A stretch of DNA of 64,000 nucleotides from Candidatus Iainarchaeum sp. (GTDB lineage Archaea > Iainarchaeota > Iainarchaeia > Iainarchaeales > JAAZKV01), in contig JAQUZG010000001.1 of NCBI GenBank assembly GCA_028691435.1, positions 85,625 through 149,624 of the forward strand. The letters are read 5' to 3'. Position 1 is the first letter of the stretch. Each line of letters begins with the position of its first letter. Position numbers and translations under genes: made by a program. Under the pieces are notes generated by a model. The model was given only the letters and a program-made list of their open reading frames with translations. It was not told the DNA's origin and made no database searches. Shown one piece after another: positions 17,213 to 26,342 of this stretch.

Positions 17213-17692
17213 ATGGAACTAGATAAGATAGATCATATTATACTTGAAGCTTTGTTAAGGGACGGAAGGATTGCTTTTTCTACAATTGCAAAAGAAACAA
17301 ATTTAACTGATGTTGCTATAAAAAAAAGATTTGAGTCATTAAAAAGAAGAAATATTATTTCAGGTATAACCCTTGATTTAAATTTTAAATCTTTAGGATA
17401 TGAAAATCCAATTTATATTCAAATTCGTAGTGAAATTTCAAAAAACAAAGATATTATAAAAAAATTAAAAACACTTGATTTTATTTTGGAAGTTTATCAT
17501 GTGCTTGGTGATTATAATTTATTTTGTAAAATGATTGTGCCAAATTTAGATGCTGGTGAAAAAGCAATAAATCAGCTTGGTTTAATTGACGGAATAATTG
17601 ATTTAAAAACAATGGTCGTTTTGTCGGAGTTAAAAAAATCAACAACTCTTCCAGCAAAAACATTACAAAATAGTTTAACTGGAAAAACATAA
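17213..17692 (+). CDS. Lrp/AsnC-family transcription regulator
   Basis: The 159-residue protein starts with the classical Lrp helix-turn-helix (KIDHIILEALLRDGRIAFST, then DVAIKKRFESLKRRNIISG). The RAM/AsnC effector domain follows (VYHVLGDYNLFCKMIVPNLD). Such regulators form dimers or octamers and respond to amino acids or other small molecules. The start has GGGTGATTAA directly before the ATG. It is divergent from the NrdD-like gene, which could be a target. topA follows on the same strand after 94 bp. Confidence 0.9.
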   Translation: MELDKIDHIILEALLRDGRIAFSTIAKETNLTDVAIKKRFESLKRRNIISGITLDLNFKSLGYENPIYIQIRSEISKNKDIIKKLKTLDFILEVYHVLGDYNLFCKMIVPNLDAGEKAINQLGLIDGIIDLKTMVVLSELKKSTTLPAKTLQNSLTGKT

Positions 17693-17786
17693 TTAATATA
17701 TAATTAATTTGAAAATAGTTGATAATTTATTAATTTGTCGAAAACATCTGCTTTCTTTTTAATTATTTTTATTAATAGTTTATTTT

Positions 17787-19937
17787 ATGTATCTAATTAT
17801 CTCAGAAAAAGCCATTGCTGGAAAAAATATTGCTGATTTTTTAGCTGATGGGAAAGTAATTGAAAAAAATATTTTAAATGCAAAAGTGTTTGAATTTAAT
17901 TATAACGGTGAAAGTGTAAGATTAATTCCTTTGCGTGGGCATATTAGTGATGTTGAATTTCCAAAAGATTATTCTCATTGGCAATCGGTTTCATTGCAAA
18001 GATTAGTTGATGCGCCAATTATTTATTCAAAAAAAGAATTTTCAATAATTAATTGTATTAAAAATTCTGCACTAGATGCTACAAAAATAATTATTGCAAC
18101 AGATGCTGATAGAGAAGGGGAGTCAATTGGTTTAGAAGCAATTAATCCAGCTATTGAAGCAAACAAGTCTATTGAGATTAAAAGAGCTTATTTTTCAGCA
18201 ATTACAAAAAAAGATATTGATAAATCTTTTGAAAATTTAGAAAAATTTGATTATAATTTTGCATATTCTGCTGATGCTAGGAGAGAACTTGATTTGATTT
18301 GGGGAGCGGTTTTGACTAGATATGTTTCATTAACTTCTGGCCAACTTGGAAAAAATTTTTTGAGTGTTGGTAGAGTACAAACCCCAACACTTGCATTAAT
18401 TGTTGATCGAGAAAAAGAGCGAATGAATTTTAAAAAAGAAAAATATTTTGAAATAGTTGCTAATTGTAATAAAATTGATGAAAAAAAAGAAGAATTTACT
18501 GCGATGCACAAATCAGGAAAGATTTTTGATAAATTAAAAGCAGATAAAATAATTGAAAAAAACATTAAGCAATTAAATGTAAAAAAAATTACAACTAAAG
18601 AAAAAATTGTTAAAAAACCTATTCCATTTAATACAACAGAATTTTTACGATCGGCAGCAAATATTGGAGTTTCTGCTGGAAAAGCTATGGATTTAGCTGA
18701 AACACTTTATCAAAAAGGATTTACATCTTATCCTAGAACTGATAATCAAACTTATTCTGAAAATATTGATTTAAAAGAAATTGTAAATAAACTTGCTAGT
18801 GTGCCTGAATTTGTTGATGATGTTAATTTAGTTTTAAATCAAGAAAAAATTATTCCTTCTAAAGGAAAAGAAACTAAAGATCATCCGCCTATATATCCTG
18901 TAGTTGGAGTTAAAAAAAACATGTTAAATAAAGATGAATGGAAAATTTATGAATTAATTTGCAGAAGGTTTTTGGCTACTCTTTTTATTGATGCTAAAAC
19001 TGAAAATGTTAGTGTTCTATTAGACGATCAAGAGGAAGAATTTGTTGCAACAGGCCAAGTAATTTTGGATGCTGGGTGGAAAAAAATTTATTATTATAGT
19101 AAATTAAATGAAACAATTTTACCAAAATTAGTTGTTGATGAAATTGTTAATGTAAAAAAAATTGATTGTTTAGAAAAAGAAACACAACCTCCAGCAAGGT
19201 ATAGCCAATCATCTTTAATTAAATTGATGGAGGATAATAATCTCGGAACAAAATCGACTAGGCCAGCAATAATTCAAAAATTATATTCTAGAAATTATAT
19301 TTTAGGAAACAAAAGTATTGAACCTAGTGATATTGCATTTTCTGTAATTAATTCTTTACAAAAACATTGTAGTATTGTGACTAAACCAGACATGACTAGT
19401 GAACTTGAAAAAGAAATGGATGAAATTGCTGCTGGAAAAAAAGAAAAATTAAAAGTAGTTAAGGATTCGTCAAAAGTTTTACATTCAATTCTTGATATAC
19501 TTGAAAAAGAAAAAGAAGGAATAAGAAATGATATTAAATCATCTGTAAAAAATTCAAGAGTATTAACTAAATGTGCTAAGTGTGGGGGAGATTTAATTAT
19601 TAGAACAGGAAAAACAGGTAAAAGATTTGTTGGATGTAATAATTATCCAAAATGCAATAATTCTTTTCCACTTCCTCAAAAAGGAACAATCGAATCAACT
19701 GATGAAATTTGTGAATTTTGTAATGCACCAATTATTAAAGTGCAAACTGGTAGGTTTAATTATAAAATGTGTTTAACTATGACTTGCAAATCTAAAGATT
19801 CTTGGAAGAAAAAAGAAACTATAAAATCAGTTGAAAGTACTAAAAAACAAGTGGGTCGAAAAAAAGATATTTCAAATTTAAATTTAGAAAAAAAGGAAAC
19901 TAAAACAAAAAAAGTAAGTAATAAAATAAAAAAGTAA
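17787..19937 (+). CDS. topA: DNA topoisomerase I (type IA)
   Basis: This relaxes negatively supercoiled DNA by single-strand passage. The Toprim domain begins the protein, with SEKAIAGKN and ATDADREGE. The catalytic Tyr is Y315 in GFTSYPRTDNQTY. A C-terminal four-Cys zinc finger (CAKCGG...GCNNYPKC) is followed by a second Cys pair (CEFC...CKSK) and a Lys-rich tail. At 716 residues it is of normal size. No reverse-gyrase helicase domain is present, so this gene alone gives no sign of hyperthermophily. A hairpin overlaps the stop codon. Confidence 0.95.
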   Translation: MYLIISEKAIAGKNIADFLADGKVIEKNILNAKVFEFNYNGESVRLIPLRGHISDVEFPKDYSHWQSVSLQRLVDAPIIYSKKEFSIINCIKNSALDATKIIIATDADREGESIGLEAINPAIEANKSIEIKRAYFSAITKKDIDKSFENLEKFDYNFAYSADARRELDLIWGAVLTRYVSLTSGQLGKNFLSVGRVQTPTLALIVDREKERMNFKKEKYFEIVANCNKIDEKKEEFTAMHKSGKIFDKLKADKIIEKNIKQLNVKKITTKEKIVKKPIPFNTTEFLRSAANIGVSAGKAMDLAETLYQKGFTSYPRTDNQTYSENIDLKEIVNKLASVPEFVDDVNLVLNQEKIIPSKGKETKDHPPIYPVVGVKKNMLNKDEWKIYELICRRFLATLFIDAKTENVSVLLDDQEEEFVATGQVILDAGWKKIYYYSKLNETILPKLVVDEIVNVKKIDCLEKETQPPARYSQSSLIKLMEDNNLGTKSTRPAIIQKLYSRNYILGNKSIEPSDIAFSVINSLQKHCSIVTKPDMTSELEKEMDEIAAGKKEKLKVVKDSSKVLHSILDILEKEKEGIRNDIKSSVKNSRVLTKCAKCGGDLIIRTGKTGKRFVGCNNYPKCNNSFPLPQKGTIESTDEICEFCNAPIIKVQTGRFNYKMCLTMTCKSKDSWKKKETIKSVESTKKQVGRKKDISNLNLEKKETKTKKVSNKIKK

Positions 19938-19954
19938 TTATTAAATTACTTTTT
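19929..19954 (+). terminator. Hairpin over the topA stop codon
   Basis: Perfect 11-base arms (AAAAAGTAATT and AATTACTTTTT) flank a 4-base loop and end in a T run. This fits a 3' end signal for topA. Confidence 0.5.
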
Positions 19955-19959
19955 CATTA

Positions 19960-20008
19960 AGAGTAACAGATTTTAGAATTAGAGCCTGGTGAGCCAATCT
20001 GTTACTCT
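19960..20008 (+). ncRNA. Possible structured RNA: 13-bp stem between topA and an Lrp-type gene
   Basis: Perfect 13-base arms (AGAGTAACAGATT and AATCTGTTACTCT) enclose a 23-base loop that contains GAGCCTGGTGAGCC. The stem has more G/C than the surrounding intergenic DNA. The rest of the 233-bp gap (to 20170) is AT-rich and holds the promoter of the next gene. The element could be a small RNA, a guide-type RNA or a strong terminator. No known RNA family is recognised: box C/D consensus boxes are not seen. Confidence 0.35.
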
Positions 20009-20170
20009 CAAATAAACTTTCTTTTCTTGGTTATCGCCTCCGACATAATACTTACTGTCTTTTTTATTAATATACATTAGTATGTTTTTTATGTACTTTT
20101 TGTTATATTTAAAAATGTTTGTGTGTTATAAAATATATAAAATATGTGTTTTTCTTTAGGGGTGAGTTAA

Positions 20171-20713
20171 TTGCCACAAAAAATTGAAGCGGAAGATGAA
20201 ATTAGATTAACTATTTTAAAATCATTACTTGAAAATGGTGTTGTTCAACCAAATTTACATAAAATAAAATCAAAAACAAAATATCATTTAGCTACAATTA
20301 AATCATCTCTTGATTTTTTACAAAAAGAAGGGGTAATTCTTGGTTTTGGTCCAAAAATTTCTTTTTCAAAATTATCTTATCGAATTGAAATTATTGAATT
20401 GCTTCAACTTGATTTTTCTAATCAAGATTTAATTAACAAATATTTGGATCTATTAAAAAAAGATTCGCATGTTTGGGAAGTTCATTCAATAATTGGGACT
20501 GGCAATTATAATGTTGTTGTTTATAGATTTCATAGAGACATTGAAACTTATCATAAAAATCTACAAGAAATGTATATTAAAAAACTTCAAAATTATTATG
20601 ATGTAGTTAAAGACAGACAAATATTTTATCTAACAAGTCCCACATTTAAAAAAATGTCAAGAACTGATGCAATAATTGATGTTTTATTGGATCGACATGG
20701 ATTAAAAAAATAA
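20171..20713 (+). CDS. Lrp-type helix-turn-helix regulator, TTG start
   Basis: The 180-residue protein has an N-terminal winged-helix region (DEIRLTILKSLLENGVVQPN, then HLATIKSSLDFLQKEGVILG) and a RAM-like second half (SHVWEVHSIIGTGNYNVVVY). It is more divergent than the Lrp gene at 17.2 kb. The start is a TTG with GGGGTGAGTTAA immediately upstream, so initiation there is well supported despite the rare codon. It lies upstream of the RqcH-like and Cdc48 genes, but each seems to have its own promoter. Confidence 0.8.
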   Translation: MPQKIEAEDEIRLTILKSLLENGVVQPNLHKIKSKTKYHLATIKSSLDFLQKEGVILGFGPKISFSKLSYRIEIIELLQLDFSNQDLINKYLDLLKKDSHVWEVHSIIGTGNYNVVVYRFHRDIETYHKNLQEMYIKKLQNYYDVVKDRQIFYLTSPTFKKMSRTDAIIDVLLDRHGLKK

Positions 20714-20784
20714 TTAAGTATTATGTTTTGATATTTTAATCGAAAAAACATAAATTTTTATTATATTTTTTCTATTTTATACTT

Positions 20785-21579
20785 ATGGAAATCGAATTAG
20801 ATTTAAAAAAATCAATTAATGATAATGCAACATTCTATTTTTTAGAGTCTAAAGAAATGCGAAAAAAAATTAATGGATTAACTATTGCAATTAATAAAAA
20901 CAAAGAACAAATTGAAAAAAAAATTAAATTAAATAATACTTTAGAAAAAGTAAAAAAAAGTTGGTATGAAAAATATAGGTGGTTTTTTACTTCAGATGGG
21001 TTTTTAGTTGTTGGTGGAAAAGATGCTCATCAAAATGAAGAAATTGTAAAAAAACATATGGATGAAAAAGATATTTATTTTCATGCTGATGTTTATGGTG
21101 CACCACATTGTGTATTAAAAATAAATTCTAATCAGGTAAATAAATTAACTAATCAATCATTAGTTGAAGCTAGTGAATTCGCAGTTACTTTTTCTAAAGC
21201 TTTTGAACAAGGACTAGTTTTAGCTGATGCATATTCTGTTAAACCTGACCAAGTTTCAAAAAGAGCTCCTAGTGGATCAAGTATGGGTGTTGGGGCATTT
21301 ATGATTTATGGGCAAAGAAACTGGTTCAAAAATACACCATTAAGTTTAGGTGTTGGAGTTTTAAAAAAAGAAAATAAACTTATGTCTGGCCCAATTAATG
21401 CTATTAAAAAAAATTGTGCCTTTTTTGTTGAATTAAAACAAGGGACTACTGAAAAAAATCAAACTGCAAATGAATTAAAAAAAATATTTTCTGATGCAAA
21501 ACCACTTAGTTTTAATTTTTCTAATGAATCTTTTCTTTCAATAATTCCTAATGGTAATTTTGATATTAAAAAAAATTAA
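20785..21579 (+). CDS. Stand-alone NFACT-R domain protein (shortened RqcH/NEMF-like)
   Basis: The core matches the C-terminal half of RqcH/Tae2/NEMF: WYEKYRWFFTSDGFLVVGGK, KDIYFHADVYGAPHCVLK, KRAPSGSSMGVGAFMIYG and the following GVGV region. A short coiled coil (residues about 20-55) precedes it. Full RqcH has about 600 residues, with NFACT-N and HhH domains before the coiled coil. Here only 264 residues exist and nothing upstream encodes the missing part. RqcH recognises stalled 50S-peptidyl-tRNA complexes and adds C-terminal Ala tails. A free-standing NFACT-R form would have a changed or partial role. Confidence 0.85.
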   Translation: MEIELDLKKSINDNATFYFLESKEMRKKINGLTIAINKNKEQIEKKIKLNNTLEKVKKSWYEKYRWFFTSDGFLVVGGKDAHQNEEIVKKHMDEKDIYFHADVYGAPHCVLKINSNQVNKLTNQSLVEASEFAVTFSKAFEQGLVLADAYSVKPDQVSKRAPSGSSMGVGAFMIYGQRNWFKNTPLSLGVGVLKKENKLMSGPINAIKKNCAFFVELKQGTTEKNQTANELKKIFSDAKPLSFNFSNESFLSIIPNGNFDIKKN

Positions 21580-21641
21580 CATTTGACGAAATTAAATATT
21601 TTTTAATTACATTTATAATCTTTATCAATTCTTCTTCTATT

Positions 21642-24026
21642 ATGGTTGATGAAATTGAATTAATTGTTCAAGATCCTGATCCAACACATGTTGGAAGGAA
21701 TATAATCACTCTTGACAAAAATTCAAAATTAAAAATTGGTGTTACTTCTGGTGACATTGTAGAAATTGAAGGTAAGAAAAAAACTGCCGCTCTTGTTTGG
21801 CCAGCAAAAGTTGATGATGTTGGAAAAGAAATTGTTAGAATGGACTCTTTTATAAGACATAATGCAGGAGTTGCATTAAGTGATAAAGTAAAAATTAGAA
21901 AGTGTGTTCCTCGTGAAGCAAAGAGAATTGTTTTAGCACCTATTGAAGAAGTAAGAATAATCGCATCAGGGTATGATAGAATTTTAAAAAAATCTTTTCT
22001 TGGTAGACCTTTAACTATTGGTGATAATGTTTGGGTTAGTGTTTTTGGTTCGGGTTTTATTTACAAAGTTGTTGATACACAACCCCGTGCAATAGTAAAA
22101 GTAACTGATAATACTGAATTTTCATTAAAAGAAAAGCCTGTTGCTGATACCCTTGAAGGAATTTCAAGAGTTGCTTATGAAGATATTGGAGGATTAACTG
22201 AACAAGTAAAAAAAATTAGAGAAATGGTTGAACTTCCAATGAAGCATCCTGAATTATTTCAAAAACTTGGTGTGATTCCCCCAAAAGGAATTTTACTTTA
22301 TGGAGCTCCTGGGACTGGAAAAACTCTTTTAGCAAAAGCTGTTGCAAATGAAGCACAAGTTCATTTAATTTATATTTCTGCTCCAGAAGTGATGGGGAAA
22401 TTTGTTGGTGAAGCAGAAGAAAGAGTAAGAAAAATTTTTAAAGAAGCACAAGATAATGCTCCATCTTTAATTTTTATTGACGAGATTGATGCAATTGCAT
22501 CTAAACGAGATGAAGTAGTTGGAGAAGTTGAACGAAGAGTTGTTGCACAACTTCTTTCATTAATGGATGGACTTGCAGCAAGAGGGGAAGTAATTGTAAT
22601 GGCTGCAACAAATAGAATAAATTCTATTGATGAAGCATTGCGTAGGCCTGGAAGATTTGATAGAGAAATTGAAGTTGGGGTGCCTGATAAAAAATCAAGA
22701 AAACAAATTTTAAATATTCATACTCGTGGTATGCCATTAGCAAAAAATTATTTAACTAATAAAAAAATAGATAATTTAAATTTAACAACTGATCAAAAAG
22801 TTATCTATGATATTGTTAAATCAAGTAAAAAAATAGATATTGTTGATATTTTTAAAAGTTATAATGAAATGACTCAATCAAAAAAACCTATGTCAGAAAT
22901 TGCTGATATATTAAGAGATATGTGTGATAAAGAAATTTTAAAAAGAACTGATTTTGATATTGAATATTTTTCTGATTTAACTCATGGATTTGTTGGAGCA
23001 GATTTGCAAGCTTTAACAAAAGAAGCTGCGATGAAAGCTTTACGAAGATATTTGCCTGAAATTGAAAAGTTAAGTGATGCTGAAACAATACCTATTGAAG
23101 TATTAACTTCTTTAAAAATTACAAAACAAGATTTTTTAGATGCTCTTAAAGACGTGTCTCCGTCTGGACTTAGAGAATTTACTAGTGAAATTCCAAATGT
23201 GTTGTGGGAAGATATTGGGGCTCTTGAGGATGTAAAAGATGAATTAAAACAAGCTGTTGAATGGCCAATAAAACATCCAACTGTATTTAAAGAAATGGGG
23301 ATTGTTCCACCTAAAGGTGTATTGCTTTATGGGCCACCAGGCACTGGAAAAACAATGCTTGCAAAAGCTGTTGCTACTGAATCGGGCGCGAATTTTATTT
23401 CAATTAAAGGGCCAGAATTATTAATTAAATGGGTTGGAGATTCTTCAAAAGCTGTTAAAAAATTATTTAGAAAAGCTCGTCAACTTGCACCATGTATTGT
23501 ATTTATTGATGAAATTGATTCAATTGCATACAATAGAAATTCTGATATGTCTGGTGGAAAAGGTGTTACTGAAATAATTAATCAATTATTAACTGAACTT
23601 GATGGGGTTGAAGCATTAAGAGACGTTGTTTTTATTGCGGCCACAAATCGTCCTGATTTAATTGACAAAGCTATGCTTAGACCTGGAAGACTTGATAAAT
23701 TAATTATGGTTCCTGTTCCAAATGAAAAATCAAGAGAAGAAATATTAAAAGTTTTACTTAAAAATGTGAATGTTGACAAAACTGTTTCTTTAAAAGAATT
23801 AACTAAAAAAACAGAAGGATTTTCTGGAGCTGATTTATCAGGATTAATTAGAGAAGCAGCATTACTTTTATTAAAAGAAAATAAAATGAAACCTGCTCCA
23901 ATTACAATGTATCACATTAATAAAATATTAGAAAAAACTAAACCTACTATTGATGAAGAATCAGAAAAAGCCTATAGTGAATTTAAAGAAAAAGTGCTTG
24001 ATTTTAGACCAACTTATGTTGGGTAG
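21642..24026 (+). CDS. Cdc48/VCP-type AAA+ ATPase with an extra segment in D1
   Basis: The 794-residue protein has the N domain (residues 1-185) and two AAA+ modules. D1 has Walker A at about 221 (GAPGTGKT) and D2 at about 564 (GPPGTGKT), each with IDEID and the second-region-of-homology Arg residues. The family unfolds substrates for the proteasome and other proteases. Between HTRGMPLA and LTHGFVGADL, where about a dozen residues are usual, there are roughly 70 (about 368-440), with a helix-rich sequence. The C-terminus ends DFRPTYVG. The ATG sits about 30 bp after a TATA-like TTTATAATC, so a leaderless transcript is likely. Confidence 0.95.
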   Translation: MVDEIELIVQDPDPTHVGRNIITLDKNSKLKIGVTSGDIVEIEGKKKTAALVWPAKVDDVGKEIVRMDSFIRHNAGVALSDKVKIRKCVPREAKRIVLAPIEEVRIIASGYDRILKKSFLGRPLTIGDNVWVSVFGSGFIYKVVDTQPRAIVKVTDNTEFSLKEKPVADTLEGISRVAYEDIGGLTEQVKKIREMVELPMKHPELFQKLGVIPPKGILLYGAPGTGKTLLAKAVANEAQVHLIYISAPEVMGKFVGEAEERVRKIFKEAQDNAPSLIFIDEIDAIASKRDEVVGEVERRVVAQLLSLMDGLAARGEVIVMAATNRINSIDEALRRPGRFDREIEVGVPDKKSRKQILNIHTRGMPLAKNYLTNKKIDNLNLTTDQKVIYDIVKSSKKIDIVDIFKSYNEMTQSKKPMSEIADILRDMCDKEILKRTDFDIEYFSDLTHGFVGADLQALTKEAAMKALRRYLPEIEKLSDAETIPIEVLTSLKITKQDFLDALKDVSPSGLREFTSEIPNVLWEDIGALEDVKDELKQAVEWPIKHPTVFKEMGIVPPKGVLLYGPPGTGKTMLAKAVATESGANFISIKGPELLIKWVGDSSKAVKKLFRKARQLAPCIVFIDEIDSIAYNRNSDMSGGKGVTEIINQLLTELDGVEALRDVVFIAATNRPDLIDKAMLRPGRLDKLIMVPVPNEKSREEILKVLLKNVNVDKTVSLKELTKKTEGFSGADLSGLIREAALLLLKENKMKPAPITMYHINKILEKTKPTIDEESEKAYSEFKEKVLDFRPTYVG

Positions 24027-24058
24027 TCAAAATAATTATTTTTGTTTATTCTAATATT

Positions 24059-24481
24059 TTATTCAATATTTTTTATTTCAAAATCAATTTGATTATTTTT
24101 TTTAAATAATATAAAATTAATTTTTTGATTATATTCTTGTTGTATTAAATTTATTTTATTTGGAAACTTTATAATAAACTTTTTTGTTTTATTTTCTAAG
24201 TATAGTTTTTCATTTTCACTTTTTATTAAAAGATTAAATGCATTAAATTCAATTTCTTTTTTTGAATCATTATCTAAAAACATAAAAAATCCTATTTCAT
24301 TTTCTAGATTTTTTGAAAAGTTTTCAATATTTTTATTTTCTACAAACGATATAAATTTTGAATTTACTTCTATTATAGCTGGTAAAATTATTGTTAATGC
24401 TAAAAATGATGCTGCAATCAACATCATTAATTCTATCGAAATTTGACCAAATTTGTTTAATTTTATTTTTTTCTTTAACAT
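24059..24481 (-). CDS. Type IV pilin-like protein
   Basis: About 140 residues. A class III signal peptide is visible: a basic start, then KFGQISIELMMLIAASFLAL, with predicted cleavage between Gly and Gln and Glu at +5. A single hydrophobic helix and a polar, Lys/Asn-rich outer domain follow. It is the last gene of the pilin-like cluster. ATG at 24481 is chosen, but GGTGA lies unusually close, and GTG or TTG codons at 24487 and 24490 are possible starts. Confidence 0.7.
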   Translation of the reverse strand: MLKKKIKLNKFGQISIELMMLIAASFLALTIILPAIIEVNSKFISFVENKNIENFSKNLENEIGFFMFLDNDSKKEIEFNAFNLLIKSENEKLYLENKTKKFIIKFPNKINLIQQEYNQKINFILFKKNNQIDFEIKNIE

Positions 24482-24549
24482 TTTCACCAAACTCTCTTAT
24501 TTTAGGACAGTTGTTTTAATTTTTGCTTTTTTATTGTTCAAATTGCAGC

Positions 24550-24735
24550 TTAAATCTTATCAATTTTTTCAAACACATCTTTTGCAGTTTTTTCTATTTT
24601 TTTAGCCCCTTGGTCCGATGTAGATTGTAATTGTGAAACAAGTACAAGTACAACAGCAACAACTGCTGCTAAAACAATTATTAATTCAACTGAAATTTGT
24701 GCTTTTTCTTCTTTGATCAATTTTTTTAAATTCAT
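24550..24735 (-). CDS. Small class III signal peptide protein (major-pilin-like)
   Basis: Only 61 residues: KEEKAQISVELIIVLAAVV is a model class III signal, with cleavage expected after Ala and Glu at +5. It is followed by a long hydrophobic helix and a short Lys/Asp tail (AKKIEKTAKDVFEKIDKI). Very short pilins of this kind are the major pilins in some archaea. The upstream region is shared with the divergent protease gene. Confidence 0.75.
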   Translation of the reverse strand: MNLKKLIKEEKAQISVELIIVLAAVVAVVLVLVSQLQSTSDQGAKKIEKTAKDVFEKIDKI

Positions 24736-24904
24736 AAAAAATTACTTTTTTTGTTTGTTTAAAAAGCTATTTTAAATTTCGCTAATAGTCGATATAGTAT
24801 ATGCGTTTAAAATAAGTTAAAACAATTATACTAAATTTTGTAATTAATTAGTTTATGTTATTTTGCAATAATTTATATATATTTTTCATATTAATCTATA
24901 TACT

Positions 24905-25540
24905 ATGACAACAAAAAAATCAATTTGGTATTTTTCAAAACAAGAAAAAATTGATTTGTTAATTAGTTGGCTAACTTTATCACTAGCTTTTGCAGTTGTA
25001 ATCTCGCCAATTTTTTTAGGAATTCCTGAATTTATAATTTCTTTTCCAATTGCATTAATTGCTGTTGGAACTGGTTTTGTTTTACATGAAATGGCACATA
25101 GACAAATGGCAAGACATTTTGGATTTCATTCAGAATATAGGGCATGGTATCCAGGTTTAGTTTTTGCTTTTTTCTTAGCATTAATAACAAAAGGGGCATT
25201 TATTTTTGCAGCACCTGGTGCAACATATTTTTTTGGAGAAACAGTAACTACTCAGCAAGAAGGTAAAATTTCAATTGCTGGGCCAATAACAAATTTAGTT
25301 GTTGGATTTATTTTAATTTTTTTATTTTTATTTTCGCATTCATCATTTTGGCAAATTGTATTGATCAAATCAGCATTAATTAATTTCTGGTTTGCAGCAT
25401 TTAATTTAATTCCATTTGGGCCACTTGATGGTGCAAAAGTGATGAAATGGAATTCAAGACTTTGGATTTTAGTTTTTGCAATTTCAGCATTACTTGCTTT
25501 ATTTCCAATTCAAATTTTTACAGTTTTAAATTTAATTTAA
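24905..25540 (+). CDS. M50-type membrane metalloprotease (site-2 protease-like)
   Basis: The 211-residue protein is mostly membrane helices. It has the zinc motif H61-E-M-A-H65, an AGPITNLVVG segment (the usual G-P-x-x-N loop) and a later GPLDG with D175 as the third ligand. This is the compact S2P core with no PDZ or CBS domain. Such enzymes cut transmembrane segments of substrates. A TATA-like TTTATATATA lies about 30 bp before the ATG, suggesting a leaderless message. It is embedded in the pilin-like cluster on the opposite strand, and its 3' end overlaps a pilin-like gene by 4 bp. Confidence 0.85.
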   Translation: MTTKKSIWYFSKQEKIDLLISWLTLSLAFAVVISPIFLGIPEFIISFPIALIAVGTGFVLHEMAHRQMARHFGFHSEYRAWYPGLVFAFFLALITKGAFIFAAPGATYFFGETVTTQQEGKISIAGPITNLVVGFILIFLFLFSHSSFWQIVLIKSALINFWFAAFNLIPFGPLDGAKVMKWNSRLWILVFAISALLALFPIQIFTVLNLI

Positions 25541-25893
25541 TAACATACGTTTAATTTTATTTTTTTAAATTGAAAAAATAAATCATTTATTTCTTCTTCT
25601 CTAGTAACACAATTTTTACCATTTAATTCATTTAAATTATCAAAAATTATTTTTCCATTAACTTCTATTTTAAAATAATTAAAAAATTTTTTTGCATCAG
25701 TTATTAGTTCATCTGTGTTAGTGTTATTATAACTCCAAATTTTAATTAAATCATTTTCTTGTTGAATTATAATAAGATCAGTATAATTTTTATTAATACT
25801 AAAATTAACATTTACAATTAATATTAAAACAAGTATTATTGAAATAATTGTTTCAAATGAAAAAACTTGACCTCTTAAATTTAATTTTGTCAT
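25537..25893 (-). CDS. Pilin-like membrane protein
   Basis: A 118-residue protein with a class III-like start: NLRGQVFSFETIISIILVLI, with Gly/Gln at the expected cleavage point and Glu at +6. One helix and a polar outer domain with two Cys follow. ATG overlaps the TGA of the previous gene, and GGGTGT precedes it, so translation is probably coupled. Confidence 0.65.
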   Translation of the reverse strand: MTKLNLRGQVFSFETIISIILVLILIVNVNFSINKNYTDLIIIQQENDLIKIWSYNNTNTDELITDAKKFFNYFKIEVNGKIIFDNLNELNGKNCVTREEEINDLFFQFKKIKLNVCY

Positions 25894-26342
25894 TTTTTAC
25901 ACCCTTTTAAAGATAAAACTTTTTTATTATCCTTGATTAACACATATCTCTTTATTGTAACACAATCTTTGCTTTCTAACAAATCATGGAAAATTTGTTT
26001 CTCATCTAATTTAATTTCTTTAACAAAAAAATTTTTGATATTTAGTTGTTTTATTTTACTAAATAAACTTTCATCTAATTGATTACTAATTATTCGCTTT
26101 TTTTCATAATCTATTTGACAACTTCCAAGAAGTGAATTTTCAATATTTCTATTTTTTACAAAACTATCTGCTAAAAAAATAGTTTTTTCAATTAGTTCAT
26201 TGTCTTTAAATTGATTTAAATTAAAATTATAATTTTGAAAATATGAACTCATTAAAATAAATATTGTAATTAGAATTAAACAAAAACTAACAATTAAATC
26301 AATTGAATAAAACATTGCTTTTTCATTTAATATAATGTTCAC
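25890..26342 (-). CDS. Pilin-like membrane protein
   Basis: The 150-residue protein starts at a GTG with GAGGTGG six bases upstream. The N-terminus has NEKAMFYSIDLIVSFCLIL, resembling a degenerate class III signal with Asp in place of Glu. A polar domain with three Cys follows, including a C-terminal LKGCKK. It is third in a four-gene overlapping operon. Function as a minor pilin is inferred from position and layout. Confidence 0.6.
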   Translation of the reverse strand: MNIILNEKAMFYSIDLIVSFCLILITIFILMSSYFQNYNFNLNQFKDNELIEKTIFLADSFVKNRNIENSLLGSCQIDYEKKRIISNQLDESLFSKIKQLNIKNFFVKEIKLDEKQIFHDLLESKDCVTIKRYVLIKDNKKVLSLKGCKK

